A program made the position numbers and the translations under genes. 60,000 nucleotides of DNA from Liolophura sinensis (Eukaryota; Mollusca; Polyplacophora; Chitonida; Chitonidae). Positions 34,370 to 41,395 of this stretch are shown in pieces. The first letter of the stretch is position 1. Each line of letters opens with the position of its first letter. The notes below the pieces were generated by a model. The model had not been told where the DNA came from and searched no databases. It worked only from the letters and a program-made list of their open reading frames with translations. The stretch covers positions 47,419,385-47,479,384 of the forward strand of contig NC_088295.1 of assembly GCF_032854445.1 (NCBI RefSeq), written 5' to 3'.

Positions 34370-35180
34370 TGTAATTCACTGTGTGTAACTCTACAGCTTA
34401 TGTAGCGGTATTCAATTAGTAACCTACGATTTGTATTTACGAAAAGCTTATATACGTAACGTTAAAGTTACGTTCACATCAAGGGAACTAGCTCGTACAT
34501 GATGTTCTTGTTACAGCTGAATTGAATACCAAAATATCGTCTCTAATAAACATTTATCACTGGAAACCACTACGCCTACTGTGCCTGGGATGACCCAGTA
34601 ACAATATAGACACGTTTCTATAATAGGACTGTCGAAAATACAACTAAAGTGGTGTTTAACTTACGCTTGTTTTGAGCGAAAACAAAACGCACAGTGTAAG
34701 GAAAGTCAAACATTTCTTCATTAGGCAACAAAAGAGCCAACCAAGGGAGGTTACTCTAAACTGACCTGTCACGCATAGGTCTGCAACAGTTACATAAGTG
34801 ATTTTATACTTAACAGCACTATTTTCTTATTTTTGTTTTCTACTCTACTTCTTTATCTAAATGAGCATAAAAGAGAAATTATTCAGCTAAATGTTTAATG
34901 CCACACGAAATATCATACAACGAAATGTATATTTAGATGTATAATCAAAAGTATTAAAAGTGCTGTATTTACATGTATAATTTTCTACCACAAAAAACTG
35001 TTATTATTATTATTTATTTATTTTGTCTATTGTTCATTTTCTTCTGTATCTAAAGGGGCATGCCCTGAGGATGATCCTAGTGACTGTGGAGGCAGCTCTA
35101 TGCCCTCATACCAGTGTTTGACGCAATGGGATGTGCCCTTCATCTGTCCGTTCATGTGTGGCCGCTGTCCGCGCAAATGA
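18435..35180 (+). CDS. Gene B: CAP-EGF-ShKT paralogue, with two lesioned EGF exons
   Basis: Main exons: 18435-18480, 18752-18852, 20208-20396, 21499-21589, 22381-22541, 23518-23609, 23951-24030, 24655-24753, 25405-25506, 26241-26351, 28638-28739, 30076-30189, 30789-30887, 31900-32016, 33449-33550, 35056-35180. These total 1731 nt, an open frame of 576 residues. Order: signal peptide, basic propeptide-like segment, CAP (about 85-225), hinge, EGF, EGF, ShKT, EGF, ShKT, EGF, ShKT, EGF, ShKT. Two further EGF exons, 28222-28323 (in-frame stop) and 32621-32721 (one base short), would break the frame if included. Both are flanked by phase 1 exons, so skipping them keeps it. The CAP signature is GQYST, not GHYTQ, and GEN is GQN. 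Exon sizes and phases through the hinge copy gene A. It may be a working gene with skipped relic exons, one decaying to a CAP-only product, or one with assembly errors. Confidence 0.85.
18752..18852 (+). CDS. Gene B exon 2: acidic propeptide-like segment
   Basis: 101 nt, phase 1 to 0, as in gene A exon 2. It encodes a Trp- and acid-rich stretch ending EKSKRQADTG. KSKR resembles a furin-type cleavage site, which would free an N-terminus beginning QADTG. Confidence 0.72.
18940..19065 (+). mobile_element. Diverged SINE 3' region
   Basis: gttttacaccaggag and caaattaataaataaat tail in gene B intron 2; low similarity. Confidence 0.45.
20005..20145 (-). mobile_element. SINE fragment, minus orientation
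   Basis: ttacgccatgctaaaaatat, ggtggccggaaaccgggcag and acctacgccggtcgctggc match the SINE body in reverse. Confidence 0.7.
20208..20396 (+). CDS. Gene B exon 3: pre-CAP Cys pair and start of CAP
   Basis: 189 nt, phase 0-0. VCKEGYEMV, MCLVDSPKYVEGTAGVSEAE, then EEHNKYR. Matches gene A exon 3. Confidence 0.93.
20930..21078 (+). mobile_element. Diverged SINE fragment
   Basis: aacctgtcaaaggttattgg, ccggttccctcaacccataa and a gataaataaat end. A different class from the main SINE; related words occur at 26100-26195. Confidence 0.5.
21499..21589 (+). CDS. Gene B exon 4: CAP domain, first His
   Basis: 91 nt, phase 0 to 1. YWDEELAMLAEKWAKQC and VGHETG. The first site His is kept. Two codons shorter than in gene A. 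Confidence 0.92.
22092..22340 (+). mobile_element. tRNA-derived SINE
   Basis: gttagcacaccagcacggcc, B-box-like gtgagttcaagtc, and the end cggcgtaaaacaccaatc with AAAT tail. Ends about 40 bp before gene B exon 5. Confidence 0.85.
22381..22541 (+). CDS. Gene B exon 5: CAP core with altered signature
   Basis: 161 nt, phase 1 to 0, same length as gene A exon 5. VPGQNGG aligns with PGQNG of gene A. The end reads KIGQYST where gene A reads KVGHYTQ, so the second site His is lost. A SINE ends about 40 bp upstream. Confidence 0.92.
22773..22880 (+). CDS. Gene B candidate alternative last exon (CAP-only isoform)
   Basis: A strong acceptor (gtgctgtgttttacag) precedes a phase 0 frame of 35 codons ending in TGA. 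It contains YASCEGSLSCS and ends FIVNLSP, like the CNY-P end of a CAP domain. AATAAA at 23021-23026 could end the transcript. Joined to exon 5 it gives a 231-residue secreted protein without EGF or ShKT modules. It could instead be a decayed copy of exon 6. Confidence 0.6.
   Translation, partial: VIELQYASCEGSLSCSDKNGAECYKSRSFIVNLSP
23021..23026 (+). terminator. Candidate internal poly(A) signal
   Basis: AATAAA 141 bases after the TGA of the alternative last exon. A single hexamer is weak evidence alone; its place after a spliceable stop exon makes it notable. Confidence 0.4.
23270..23412 (-). mobile_element. SINE head fragment, minus orientation
   Basis: ctggcagaccttccaacgta, ggacttgaactcagagc and gctgcaccagcacactaacc match the tRNA-like half in reverse. 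Confidence 0.75.
23518..23609 (+). CDS. Gene B exon 6: CAP C-terminal part
   Basis: 92 nt, phase 0 to 2, same length as gene A exon 6. RIGCGYAKC and YYFCNYIPG are conserved. Confidence 0.93.
23951..24030 (+). CDS. Gene B exon 7: CAP hinge
   Basis: 80 nt, phase 2 to 1, same length as gene A exon 7. PYRIGLPCDTC, then NCSRNLC. Confidence 0.9.
24655..24753 (+). CDS. Gene B EGF-like module 1
   Basis: 99-nt phase 1-1 exon. CGPVFCFNGGTLDMARCEC, C, PFSGSDC: six Cys. Confidence 0.9.
25405..25506 (+). CDS. Gene B EGF-like module 2
   Basis: 102-nt phase 1-1 exon. CPGRRCKQDGILDTDSCTC, C, PYTGELCEI. Confidence 0.9.
25878..25940 (-). mobile_element. SINE tail fragment, minus orientation
   Basis: (TTTA)n then ttgattgatgttttacgcc. 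Confidence 0.7.
26010..26195 (+). mobile_element. Second-class SINE fragment
   Basis: tgcgttcgaatcatgttctc (B-box-like), then gtcggtggtttactccagg and ccgggtttcctcagcccat. Ends 45 bp before the ShKT exon at 26241. Confidence 0.6.
26241..26351 (+). CDS. Gene B ShKT module 1
   Basis: 111-nt phase 1-1 exon. Six Cys with end pattern CPILCGIC. It lacks the Trp-Pro word common to the other ShKT exons. Confidence 0.85.
26851..28120. mobile_element. Nested terminal-inverted-repeat elements
   Basis: Left 26881-26910 (taacactgtaaaggtcatga) matches the reverse complement of 28075-28105 (taacactgtaaagatcacga), extending loosely to 26851 and 28120. Inside, 27098-27145 (tactgtgaagta, then ttttcgcg words) pairs with the reverse complement of 27985-28063. 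No transposase frame is visible, so these are probably non-autonomous DNA elements, one inside the other. Lies in the intron before the stop-bearing EGF exon. Confidence 0.6.
28222..28323 (+). pseudogene. Gene B EGF-like exon with in-frame stop
   Basis: Exactly 102 nt from acceptor ttttctccag to donor gtgtgt, phase 1-1, as in intact EGF exons. It reads CPDLDCEDGVIDISSCEC and then loses the sixth Cys. TGA at 28320-28322 is the last full codon. If included, translation ends here; if skipped, the frame continues. Confidence 0.75.
28394..28508 (+). repeat. 23-bp tandem repeat, 5 copies
   Basis: Five units of tgattttatactgcaaatg plus tcag, in the intron just after the stop-bearing EGF exon of gene B. 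Confidence 0.92.
28638..28739 (+). CDS. Gene B EGF-like module 3
   Basis: 102-nt phase 1-1 exon. CGNMACVNNGVLDQNSCKC, C, PYAGDTCEI. Donor gtatga is weaker than average. Confidence 0.88.
29801..29896 (+). repeat. 32-bp tandem repeat, 3 copies
   Basis: Three near-identical units starting tgttaaaattaggctct, in a gene B intron. Confidence 0.92.
30076..30189 (+). CDS. Gene B ShKT module 2
   Basis: 114-nt phase 1-1 exon. WPKYLC and CPVMCGVC. Confidence 0.9.
30433..30560 (-). mobile_element. SINE fragment, minus orientation
   Basis: ttggactgatattttacgc, gaaaccggacagagcccggg, gcagaccttccaacgta. Confidence 0.75.
30789..30887 (+). CDS. Gene B EGF-like module 4
   Basis: 99-nt phase 1-1 exon. CPQRECQNNGILTKDCTC, C, PFSGAEC. 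Confidence 0.9.
30976..31062 (+). mobile_element. SINE 3' fragment
   Basis: accataatgccggtcaccg, ttcttgagtacaccgtaaaa, AAAT tail. Confidence 0.75.
31196..31390 (+). mobile_element. SINE, 5'-truncated
   Basis: gagttgaagtccagatcat, gtaggaaggtctgccagc, tacggcgtaaaacatcaac and AAAT tail. Confidence 0.8.
31900..32016 (+). CDS. Gene B ShKT module 3
   Basis: 117-nt phase 1-1 exon. LLWPESFC and CPNLCGVC. Confidence 0.9.
32094..32360 (+). repeat. Unclassified dispersed repeat, copy 1
   Basis: gagtaaaaccagagcagc, cacgtaacatg, tatagttttattctaact, gttaattgcaaattattgg and gatctagaattgctc are shared, in order, with 58030-58280 and 58400-58625. Confidence 0.65.
32380..32490 (-). mobile_element. SINE fragment, minus orientation
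   Basis: ccgcaggttgccagcagacc, cttgaactcacggcgaccgc in reverse orientation of the SINE body. Confidence 0.75.
32621..32721 (+). pseudogene. Gene B EGF-like exon, one base short (frame loss)
   Basis: 101 nt between acceptor ctttccag and donor gtgagt, where intact family members have 99 or 102. It reads CNGKLCQNNGTLNVGTCEC, then TGESVKV in the open frame. The expected last Cys (TGT GAA) lies one frame over. Inclusion makes downstream exons out of frame; skipping keeps them in frame. Confidence 0.8.
32838..33065 (-). mobile_element. Second SINE family (GAGT-tailed), partial
   Basis: Starts with gtgagtgagtgagtgaatgc, ggggttaacgtcgtac and tcagtcatatgacgagaagg, the reverse complement of the end of the 36885-37310 copy. 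Confidence 0.65.
33449..33550 (+). CDS. Gene B EGF-like module 5
   Basis: 102-nt phase 1-1 exon. CGGKVCFNYGTLDFDTCYC, C, HTGDCC. Read in phase 1 it keeps all six Cys. Confidence 0.88.
34324..34369. repeat. (CA)n microsatellite
   Basis: About 22 CA units with one interruption, in the last coding intron of gene B (33551-35055). The rest of that intron shows nothing else identifiable. Confidence 0.97.
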
Positions 35181-35200
35181 CGTCTAGGAGAAAAACAACT
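35056..35200 (+). CDS. Gene B last coding exon: ShKT module 4, stop, start of 3'UTR
   Basis: Coding 35056-35180. Six Cys with CPFMCGRC, then PRK and TGA at 35178-35180. A donor gtaagg at 35201 is 20 nt past the stop, like gene A. The ShKT module here ends the protein, with a short basic tail. Confidence 0.88.
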
Positions 35201-35560
35201 GTAAGGTCTGTATAAGGAAGAAAGAAGGAGTGCGTGTACTGACAATACACGGACACGATAAGATTTATAGGAGATGGTGAACTGTGGGAACTGTATAAGT
35301 AACGCAAGTATTAGTACGTGTGCTAACAGACACATATAAATGCCGCTGGTATGACTCAAAAGGAGATGGTGAAATGTGAGGACTGTATATGGAACGTAAG
35401 TAGGGGTACTAACATACACATGCATGCTGCTGATATGGGAACTGTGAAGACTGTATAAAAAGGAGTACGTGTACTAAAATACATACGCATAATGCTGATA
35501 TGACACATAGGAGATGGAGAACTGTGATGAATGTATAAGTAATGTAAGTATTAGAATGAA
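35190..35560 (+). repeat. Tandem units beginning at the last gene B donor (about 5 copies)
   Basis: A unit of roughly 75-90 bp containing gaactgt, gactgtataag, acgtgtactaac and atacac words repeats from the exon end at 35190 to about 35560. The first copy holds the real donor. Confidence 0.65.
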
Positions 35561-36531
35561 CAGTTACAAATACATTAATAAGTACACAAAAGTGTCAACA
35601 TATGTGACCATCCACATTTTGCCTAAACTATATATATGGAATACCCTTGGGTTCATTCCTTAGCTCAAAATGTGTTCCAAAGATTGTCTGGGATGTTTTT
35701 TCTATAGTTCAAATTATAATGCAAGTATTTTCTCACATGTAAATTCATGGAAGGTTTATGATCTGGGACCGGTAGTTCAAAAGCGTATTAAAAGATTTAA
35801 AACCAGGCGTAAATCTTAATACCAGTCTTGCTTTAATATAAATCTCATAGGACTTAGTTATCTTCGTTTACCGCCATACTCAAAATTTTTTTTTTACTCA
35901 AGACATACTCACGGGTCTTGATCTGGACCAAAGTTGACGTCAATACACTACTGACCACCTAGGTCAGGGCCCCAATATCACAAGTTCACAGTTAAACTTT
36001 GTCTCGTGGTACTATTCCTGAACATATATTTGAACTTATATACTAATTTACAGGGGGTTTTCCTCATAAAAGTGTATATAACAACTTACAATAGTAGACT
36101 AAAAAAATTTAAGAATGTCACAATTTTGAGGCAGTAAATTCAAAAATATAGTCTGTTAATTTTAACAGGCAGTCTGTTGTCTAAGTAATGCTAGAGTGTA
36201 TTCTGTTATTATAACATAGCAGTGTGTCATATTCAACATAATACAATACAATAAAACAATCTTTGTGTTGAATTAATATAATAGGTGTGCTATATTTTAC
36301 AGAATATTCTGCTGGGATAACAGAATACAGATTTCAAATCTTTCTGTTAAATTGGACAGATTATTACATTTGAGTGTAATTACCTTGGGTCCTCGCCCTC
36401 TTATAAAGCTCATTTTGTATACAACTTACAGTCTTCAATACAATGGCTCATTAATATTGATGAAGTTCCGGCTCCAAAACTCAGAATTCATCTCAAAGTT
36501 TATTATATACTGAGTTTGTTTTTGTTTTCAG

Positions 36532-36620
36532 ATGTTCGTCATTGGACGTATAAGACAAGGATGACACGGCATCGCGATACTTTGAAAACGATATAAATAA
36601 CAATAAGGTACTATGTACAA
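36532..36620 (+). other. Gene B candidate 3'UTR exon (end uncertain)
   Basis: Acceptor tttttgttttcag ends at 36531. The following bases (agacaaggatgacacggcatcg) resemble the start of gene A's 3'UTR exon. No perfect AATAAA follows; ataaataacaataa near 36591 is the nearest. Confidence 0.4.
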
Positions 36621-36732
36621 CCGATAAAAAAAGCCTGCAAAAACAGCAAATCTAAAGTCCTATTTCATATTTTCAAACAAAAATTGTGCACGGGTAGGTT
36701 GTCAGCATTTGTATATTTTCCAGTTGTTAAAT

Positions 36733-36884
36733 TATTTATTTGTTGTTTAGCGCCATGCTCAAGTATATTTCACTTAAGATGGCGGCCAATTTAATGCATG
36801 GACTAGTTTAAGGGGTGGATATAGAAAATCGAAGAGCCCAGAGTAAACCACCTACGAAGATTTCTCACGTCATATTGGAATCGG
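36733..36884 (-). mobile_element. Diverged SINE, minus orientation
   Basis: ttatttgttgtttagcgcc, gtatatttcacttaagatgg and cccagagtaaaccacctacg; directly abuts the next SINE. Confidence 0.6.
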
Positions 36885-37312
36885 TGACTTAATGGGTTAG
36901 AGCATCTGCATTGAAGTCGAGAGACCTGAGATCACACCCGGGTCGGGTTGCCGCCTCGCATAGAGCTCAGCATTGAGGGAACAGAACACGGAAACAGGAC
37001 TGTCTGGCTCGGTGTCAGTATAATGTGACTGGGTAGGGTGCCATGTCTGGTGCCTTCGGCATGATACTTCAGTGCCTGCGGCATCACTAGAAGACCCGGT
37101 ACATGTACACACACAAACCTAATCGTCGTCATATGGCTAAAAACTTGTGAATGCTAAAAGCCTAGGCATACATACATACACCAATCTATTAAAATAATTT
37201 AATAAATAAATAAATCATACATACACATCAAACTGGAGACTCGTCGTCATATGACTGAAAAATTGTTAAGTACGACGTTAAACTCCAAACACTCACTCAC
37301 TCACTCAAACTG
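36885..37312 (+). mobile_element. Second tRNA-derived SINE family (CACT-tailed)
   Basis: Head gacttaatgggttagagcat and B-box-like gagatcacacccgg, a body with cggaaacaggactgtctgg, and an end gacgttaaactccaaacact followed by (CACT)n. An (AAAT)n stretch with CATA-rich sequence interrupts it near 37160-37230. Confidence 0.7.
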
Positions 37313-37834
37313 GAAATAGGCAAGCGGTCATCAGCTAATACCGCACAGAGACCACCGACGATCACCCAAAATCAAGAGTGATGAATGCAGGGAAATCTTA
37401 ATTATTTTGTGTTCGAGAATACGCGATAGCTATGACATAGCTCTGTGGGCTGAGTTTCGAATTCGATTTTTTTTGTCGCAAAATGTAAAAACTGTCCTGC
37501 TCTATTACGTGACTTCTGAAAAATGAAATCGTTCCCTAATAACCTTTTACGACTTTTCCCCATGCCAATGTTTTAGCATAAATGTGATCAATAATAGTAA
37601 CCTAACATTTCTGACAGGTCACCTTGATACAGTATAAGCCTTTTTTATCTTTGGTAATGAAAGAATGCGAACTCGAAATTCCATTATTACGGCCTCACGC
37701 AGTTTGGTCTCTGACCTACACAGGCTTACACTAAAACATATGTCAAAATACTGCAAGCTGGTTTCAATTTTAAACACTGTCTTGAATGTCACTGATCTGA
37801 GGGTTTTAATATGTATGCTTGTGGTTTTATGTCG

Positions 37835-38010
37835 TACTTTTTTAAGTACGTGTGTGGGTACATATACTGCGTCTACTTGTGGCAGGGCGAGTCCATGCCG
37901 CCAATGTGCTGCCACCACTGAAGTGTCATGCCGAAGACAACCAGACAGGACACCCCACCCAGTCACATTATATTGACACCGATCCAACTAGTCTTGTTTC
38001 CTTGTTCTTT
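37835..38010 (-). mobile_element. Second SINE family, internal fragment, inverted
   Basis: tgaagtgtcatgccgaaga, acccagtcacattatattga and cttgtttccttgttcttt are the reverse complement of the 36960-37080 region. Confidence 0.65.
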
Positions 38011-38067
38011 CAACACAGACTTTCGTGAAACCATTGTTCCTTTGTAGTTTGATCTATAATCACCGTT

Positions 38068-38205
38068 GAAAATGGGAAGGTCTGATTATAACCAGCGAAA
38101 GGTCATGGGTATCCCCCGGACTCTTCCCTCCCCCTCTACTAATGTTGCCGCTGTACAAGTAAAATATTCCTAATAGAATAAAACACCAATCAAATAACTA
38201 AATAA
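38068..38205 (+). mobile_element. SINE 3' part, main family
   Basis: aatgggaaggtctgattata, gtatcccccggactcttcc and ataaaacaccaatcaaata. Confidence 0.7.
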
Positions 38206-38654
38206 ATATTCTAGTAGAGTGATGTAGTACCGTCTGTACAACATCTAGATTGACTCAATACAAAATATATAAATTTACCATCTGCATTTGCACATTCGTC
38301 TCTCGGAGGAGGCAGTCTTGAATGTAATGAAACATCTAGTTGTAATCCCCACAGCCTGCCTACTAAACCTCGCCAAAAGGTCGGCCAAAATATCTTTGAA
38401 ATAAGCATTCACTCGGAACGATATTCCCGAAGCTTGAAATCTAACAGTGGGCTGTGGCCAATAGACTCAAGGGACATAACTATGAACAACAGTATTCTTG
38501 ATCTACCTTATCTGTAAGTACATATGATATCACGTGGATGATCTTCTTTCTTGTATTTTTTTTTATATATTTTTTGTGGCTTATTCGTGTGAAAAGATGG
38601 TTTTAAATCATACACATTGATAATGCTACCTCATAGAAATGTCATTTCTATATT

Positions 38655-38922
38655 TATTTATTCAATCATCTATTTGAGGTTTACCCTATTCTCAAGGTAT
38701 TTGACTAAAAAAAATGGCAGCCACATTGAAGTGGGAGGAAATCGGACAGAGCCCGGGGGAAACCCACGACCATCGCAGGTTGCTGGCAGACCTTCCCACG
38801 TATGGCCGGAGAGGAAACCAGCATGAGCTGGACTTGAACTCACAGGGTCACATCGCTGAGAAGCTGTTGATCATTATGCCGCGCTAGCACGCTTATCACT
38901 ACTGGTCAAGGAGACCCCCGGT
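38655..38922 (-). mobile_element. SINE, near full length, minus orientation
   Basis: From ttcaatcatctatttgagg to gccgcgctagcacgcttatc and the gagaccccc head; body includes gacagagcccgggggaaacc. Confidence 0.85.
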
Positions 38923-41001
38923 ATGTCCAGAAGTCCAGCCTATACGGTTAAAAGGAACTATATGTAACAGGATTTACTTGTCGGGCAATGGTATCGGTTC
39001 ATCGGCTTGTTTGGAAGGAAACGTTTCATTTCAAATGGTATCATTCCACACTGGAAGTGTACTTTTTTTAACCATTAACACTCCGTGGCAGTTCAGGGGA
39101 AACAAACCAGGCAAGGTTACAGTAAGAATATTGCAAATATATCCAAACGAGTTTGCCTTGTGGTCTTTATAATGGTTTCCAGCACGACCAGGAGAATACA
39201 CTAGGAGAATACACCAATTCTACGTTTACATTAAAATTAGAATTCATTGTTCAAAATTTATATCCAAATTTGCTATTGGTAGCATTGACGTAAAGCGAGT
39301 GTGAGGTTTCATACGTGAGAGCTAACAAAGGGACAAGTAATGCTATAGGGTGTAGGAGACAATCACTCTAAAATCGACACAAAATAGCACTAATATGTCT
39401 CCACAGGCTTGCCAAAAGGGATAATCCCGCAAGGGCATTCTTGTAGGCTTTAGTGCTTTGGTCCAATTTTTATTTATTTATTTCATTGGTGTTTCAAGCC
39501 GTTCTCAAGGGTATTTCACTTATACAACGGCGGCCAGCATTATGGTGGGAGAAAACCGTATAGAGTCCTGGGAAACCCGCGAGCATCCACTGGTTTTTGA
39601 CAGGCCTTACCACTTGCGACAGAAGAGGAAGGCCAGCCTGTACTTTTCCTCCGCTTCATCCGCGACCGTATTGGTGAGAAGCTTCTGGGTCATTTTCCAC
39701 GCAGATGATGACGCTTTAAGAAATCACAAAGTGTCCGGTGTGAATTTCCGATCTTCGCCAGATATCCCAAAGAATACTTCAAGCTTTAAACCGGCAGTGG
39801 AGAACTGGAATCGAACACTAGCCCTCGATGGCCAGATTGTCTCGGAGAACGAGCGATTCTCTCTAACCCGTACTTACACGTGGCAAATCTTAAAAGCAGT
39901 CAAATGAGCAAACTCGGAGAAGAGATTCATTGAAACTTTTATGATAAAAAACTTTAATAGCACATGATATTTACATATCTGCGTCGTTTGTACATTTATA
40001 CACAAATGTATGGCCTACATCTTATAACTTTGGTTAGCAAAATAACTTTGCCATTTTGTAATAAATAATACGCATTTCTAATTATCGAAAACATTCACAC
40101 TGACAATCCACTCACTCACACTTATAAATACGTAATGGTCATCTACACGAATCCGAATTTAATTCGAATTACATTCCACAAATCAGGAACACAAAAGCCT
40201 CGAATAATTAACAAATGCGACTTTTTGTTTGATTACGGAGCAAATGTTACATCAGTCCTTTGTAGCAATATATTATACGCAAGAAAAAGTAACTGTGTTT
40301 AACCGTGGATTATTGAAAAATATATTTTAAAAAACGAAATTATATTATAGGTGTATTCTTCTTTTAAGACTTTGCATTTGGTTTCTTTACCAGCTGTGTG
40401 CTATGCGCATGATGGCCTTATTACGCAGCAATACATGTAAATCACACTGCATGATTCGATGGAATGTTATATCAGCCGTGAGTAATGCAGCATGCATGAC
40501 AATATGTAAAATGAATCATTCCGAATAACACGTCAGACATTGTCTGTGAGTGAATGAAAATATAAAGACAGAAGAGCGTGTTCTAGCGATTAGTGAGGGG
40601 TGAAATATATACAAAATGAGAAGCGTGAAACGCCGTGTGAAATGACAAGCACTTGTGAAGTGTAAACACTGTAAACATCGTCATGATATAAATAAATATG
40701 GTAAATAACAGGGCGAGAATTACACATGGCGCAGGGCAACATCACAGAATCCCTATATTTGTTTTAGGCCTGCCGTCAGAAGACGGGAATTTTTCAGCCA
40801 ATATGACCACAGTTTACATTTGTTAAACAGGCTGTTGATTAGTTGAGACATTAGCTCAAGAATTTTCTTCCGACATTCAAGAACAGAACATCCGGCTTGA
40901 GATCTCTTTTCTGGAATCTGCTCACTAAGTTACCTTTCTCGCGAAGTTCGACAGTTTGCACAGAAGTTACTCAGCAGTTCGACAGTTTGCACATAAGTTA
41001 C
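38923..41001. other. Region between SINE copies and the 3' end of gene C
   Basis: Apart from the SINE at 39468-39720 no gene was seen. It should hold gene C's 3'UTR next to 41002. ATTAAA signals on the minus strand near 40150 and 39955 are possible ends. Confidence 0.4.
39468..39720 (-). mobile_element. SINE, minus orientation
   Basis: (TTTA)n, ttcattggtgtttcaagcc, acggcggccagcattatggt and ttggtgagaagcttctgggt. A long open frame at 39458-39907 runs through it and is not a gene. Confidence 0.82.
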
Positions 41002-41395
41002 TCAACAGTTCGACGTATTCCTTGACGACTCGTCAAAACTCAGTTGTTCGACGTTGTTGTTGGTATTATCAGAGCTCTGCTTGGAATTGTTAATGTCCTT
41101 CGTTGAAAACAAGCTTTTCGGTGCGATTTTACTGGCTTGTTGCAGATTGGAGTTAAAGTTTTTATCTCTATGGCTTCTGCCTGACGGCGTTTCGTTCTCG
41201 AGGACCACCTGTGGCTCTCTTTCCCTTCCATAAGGCCCTGGTCGTCCAGACACGATGTTACGGTTAGAATCTCTCGGCCCAGAAGAATCTGCAGAATTCT
41301 CATGATCTCTCAAATGGTCTGATCCTCGAAAACCTGAATTATCTAGCTCTGTGGGCTGCTCTTCATCCTTTGCCAAATGCCTCTTATCACCATTT
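41002..41395 (-). CDS. Gene C exon 5: cytoplasmic tail
   Basis: 394 nt from acceptor gtgttcacag to TGA at 41002-41004. Low-complexity polar sequence without a recognised domain; a Cys is the last residue. Confidence 0.85.

Noticed and set aside
35027-35425. Minus-strand frame of 132 codons
   Set aside because: It is antisense to the last coding exon of gene B and its tandem units.
39458-39907. Plus-strand frame of 149 codons
   Set aside because: Most of it is a minus-strand SINE read through; the frame is accidental.
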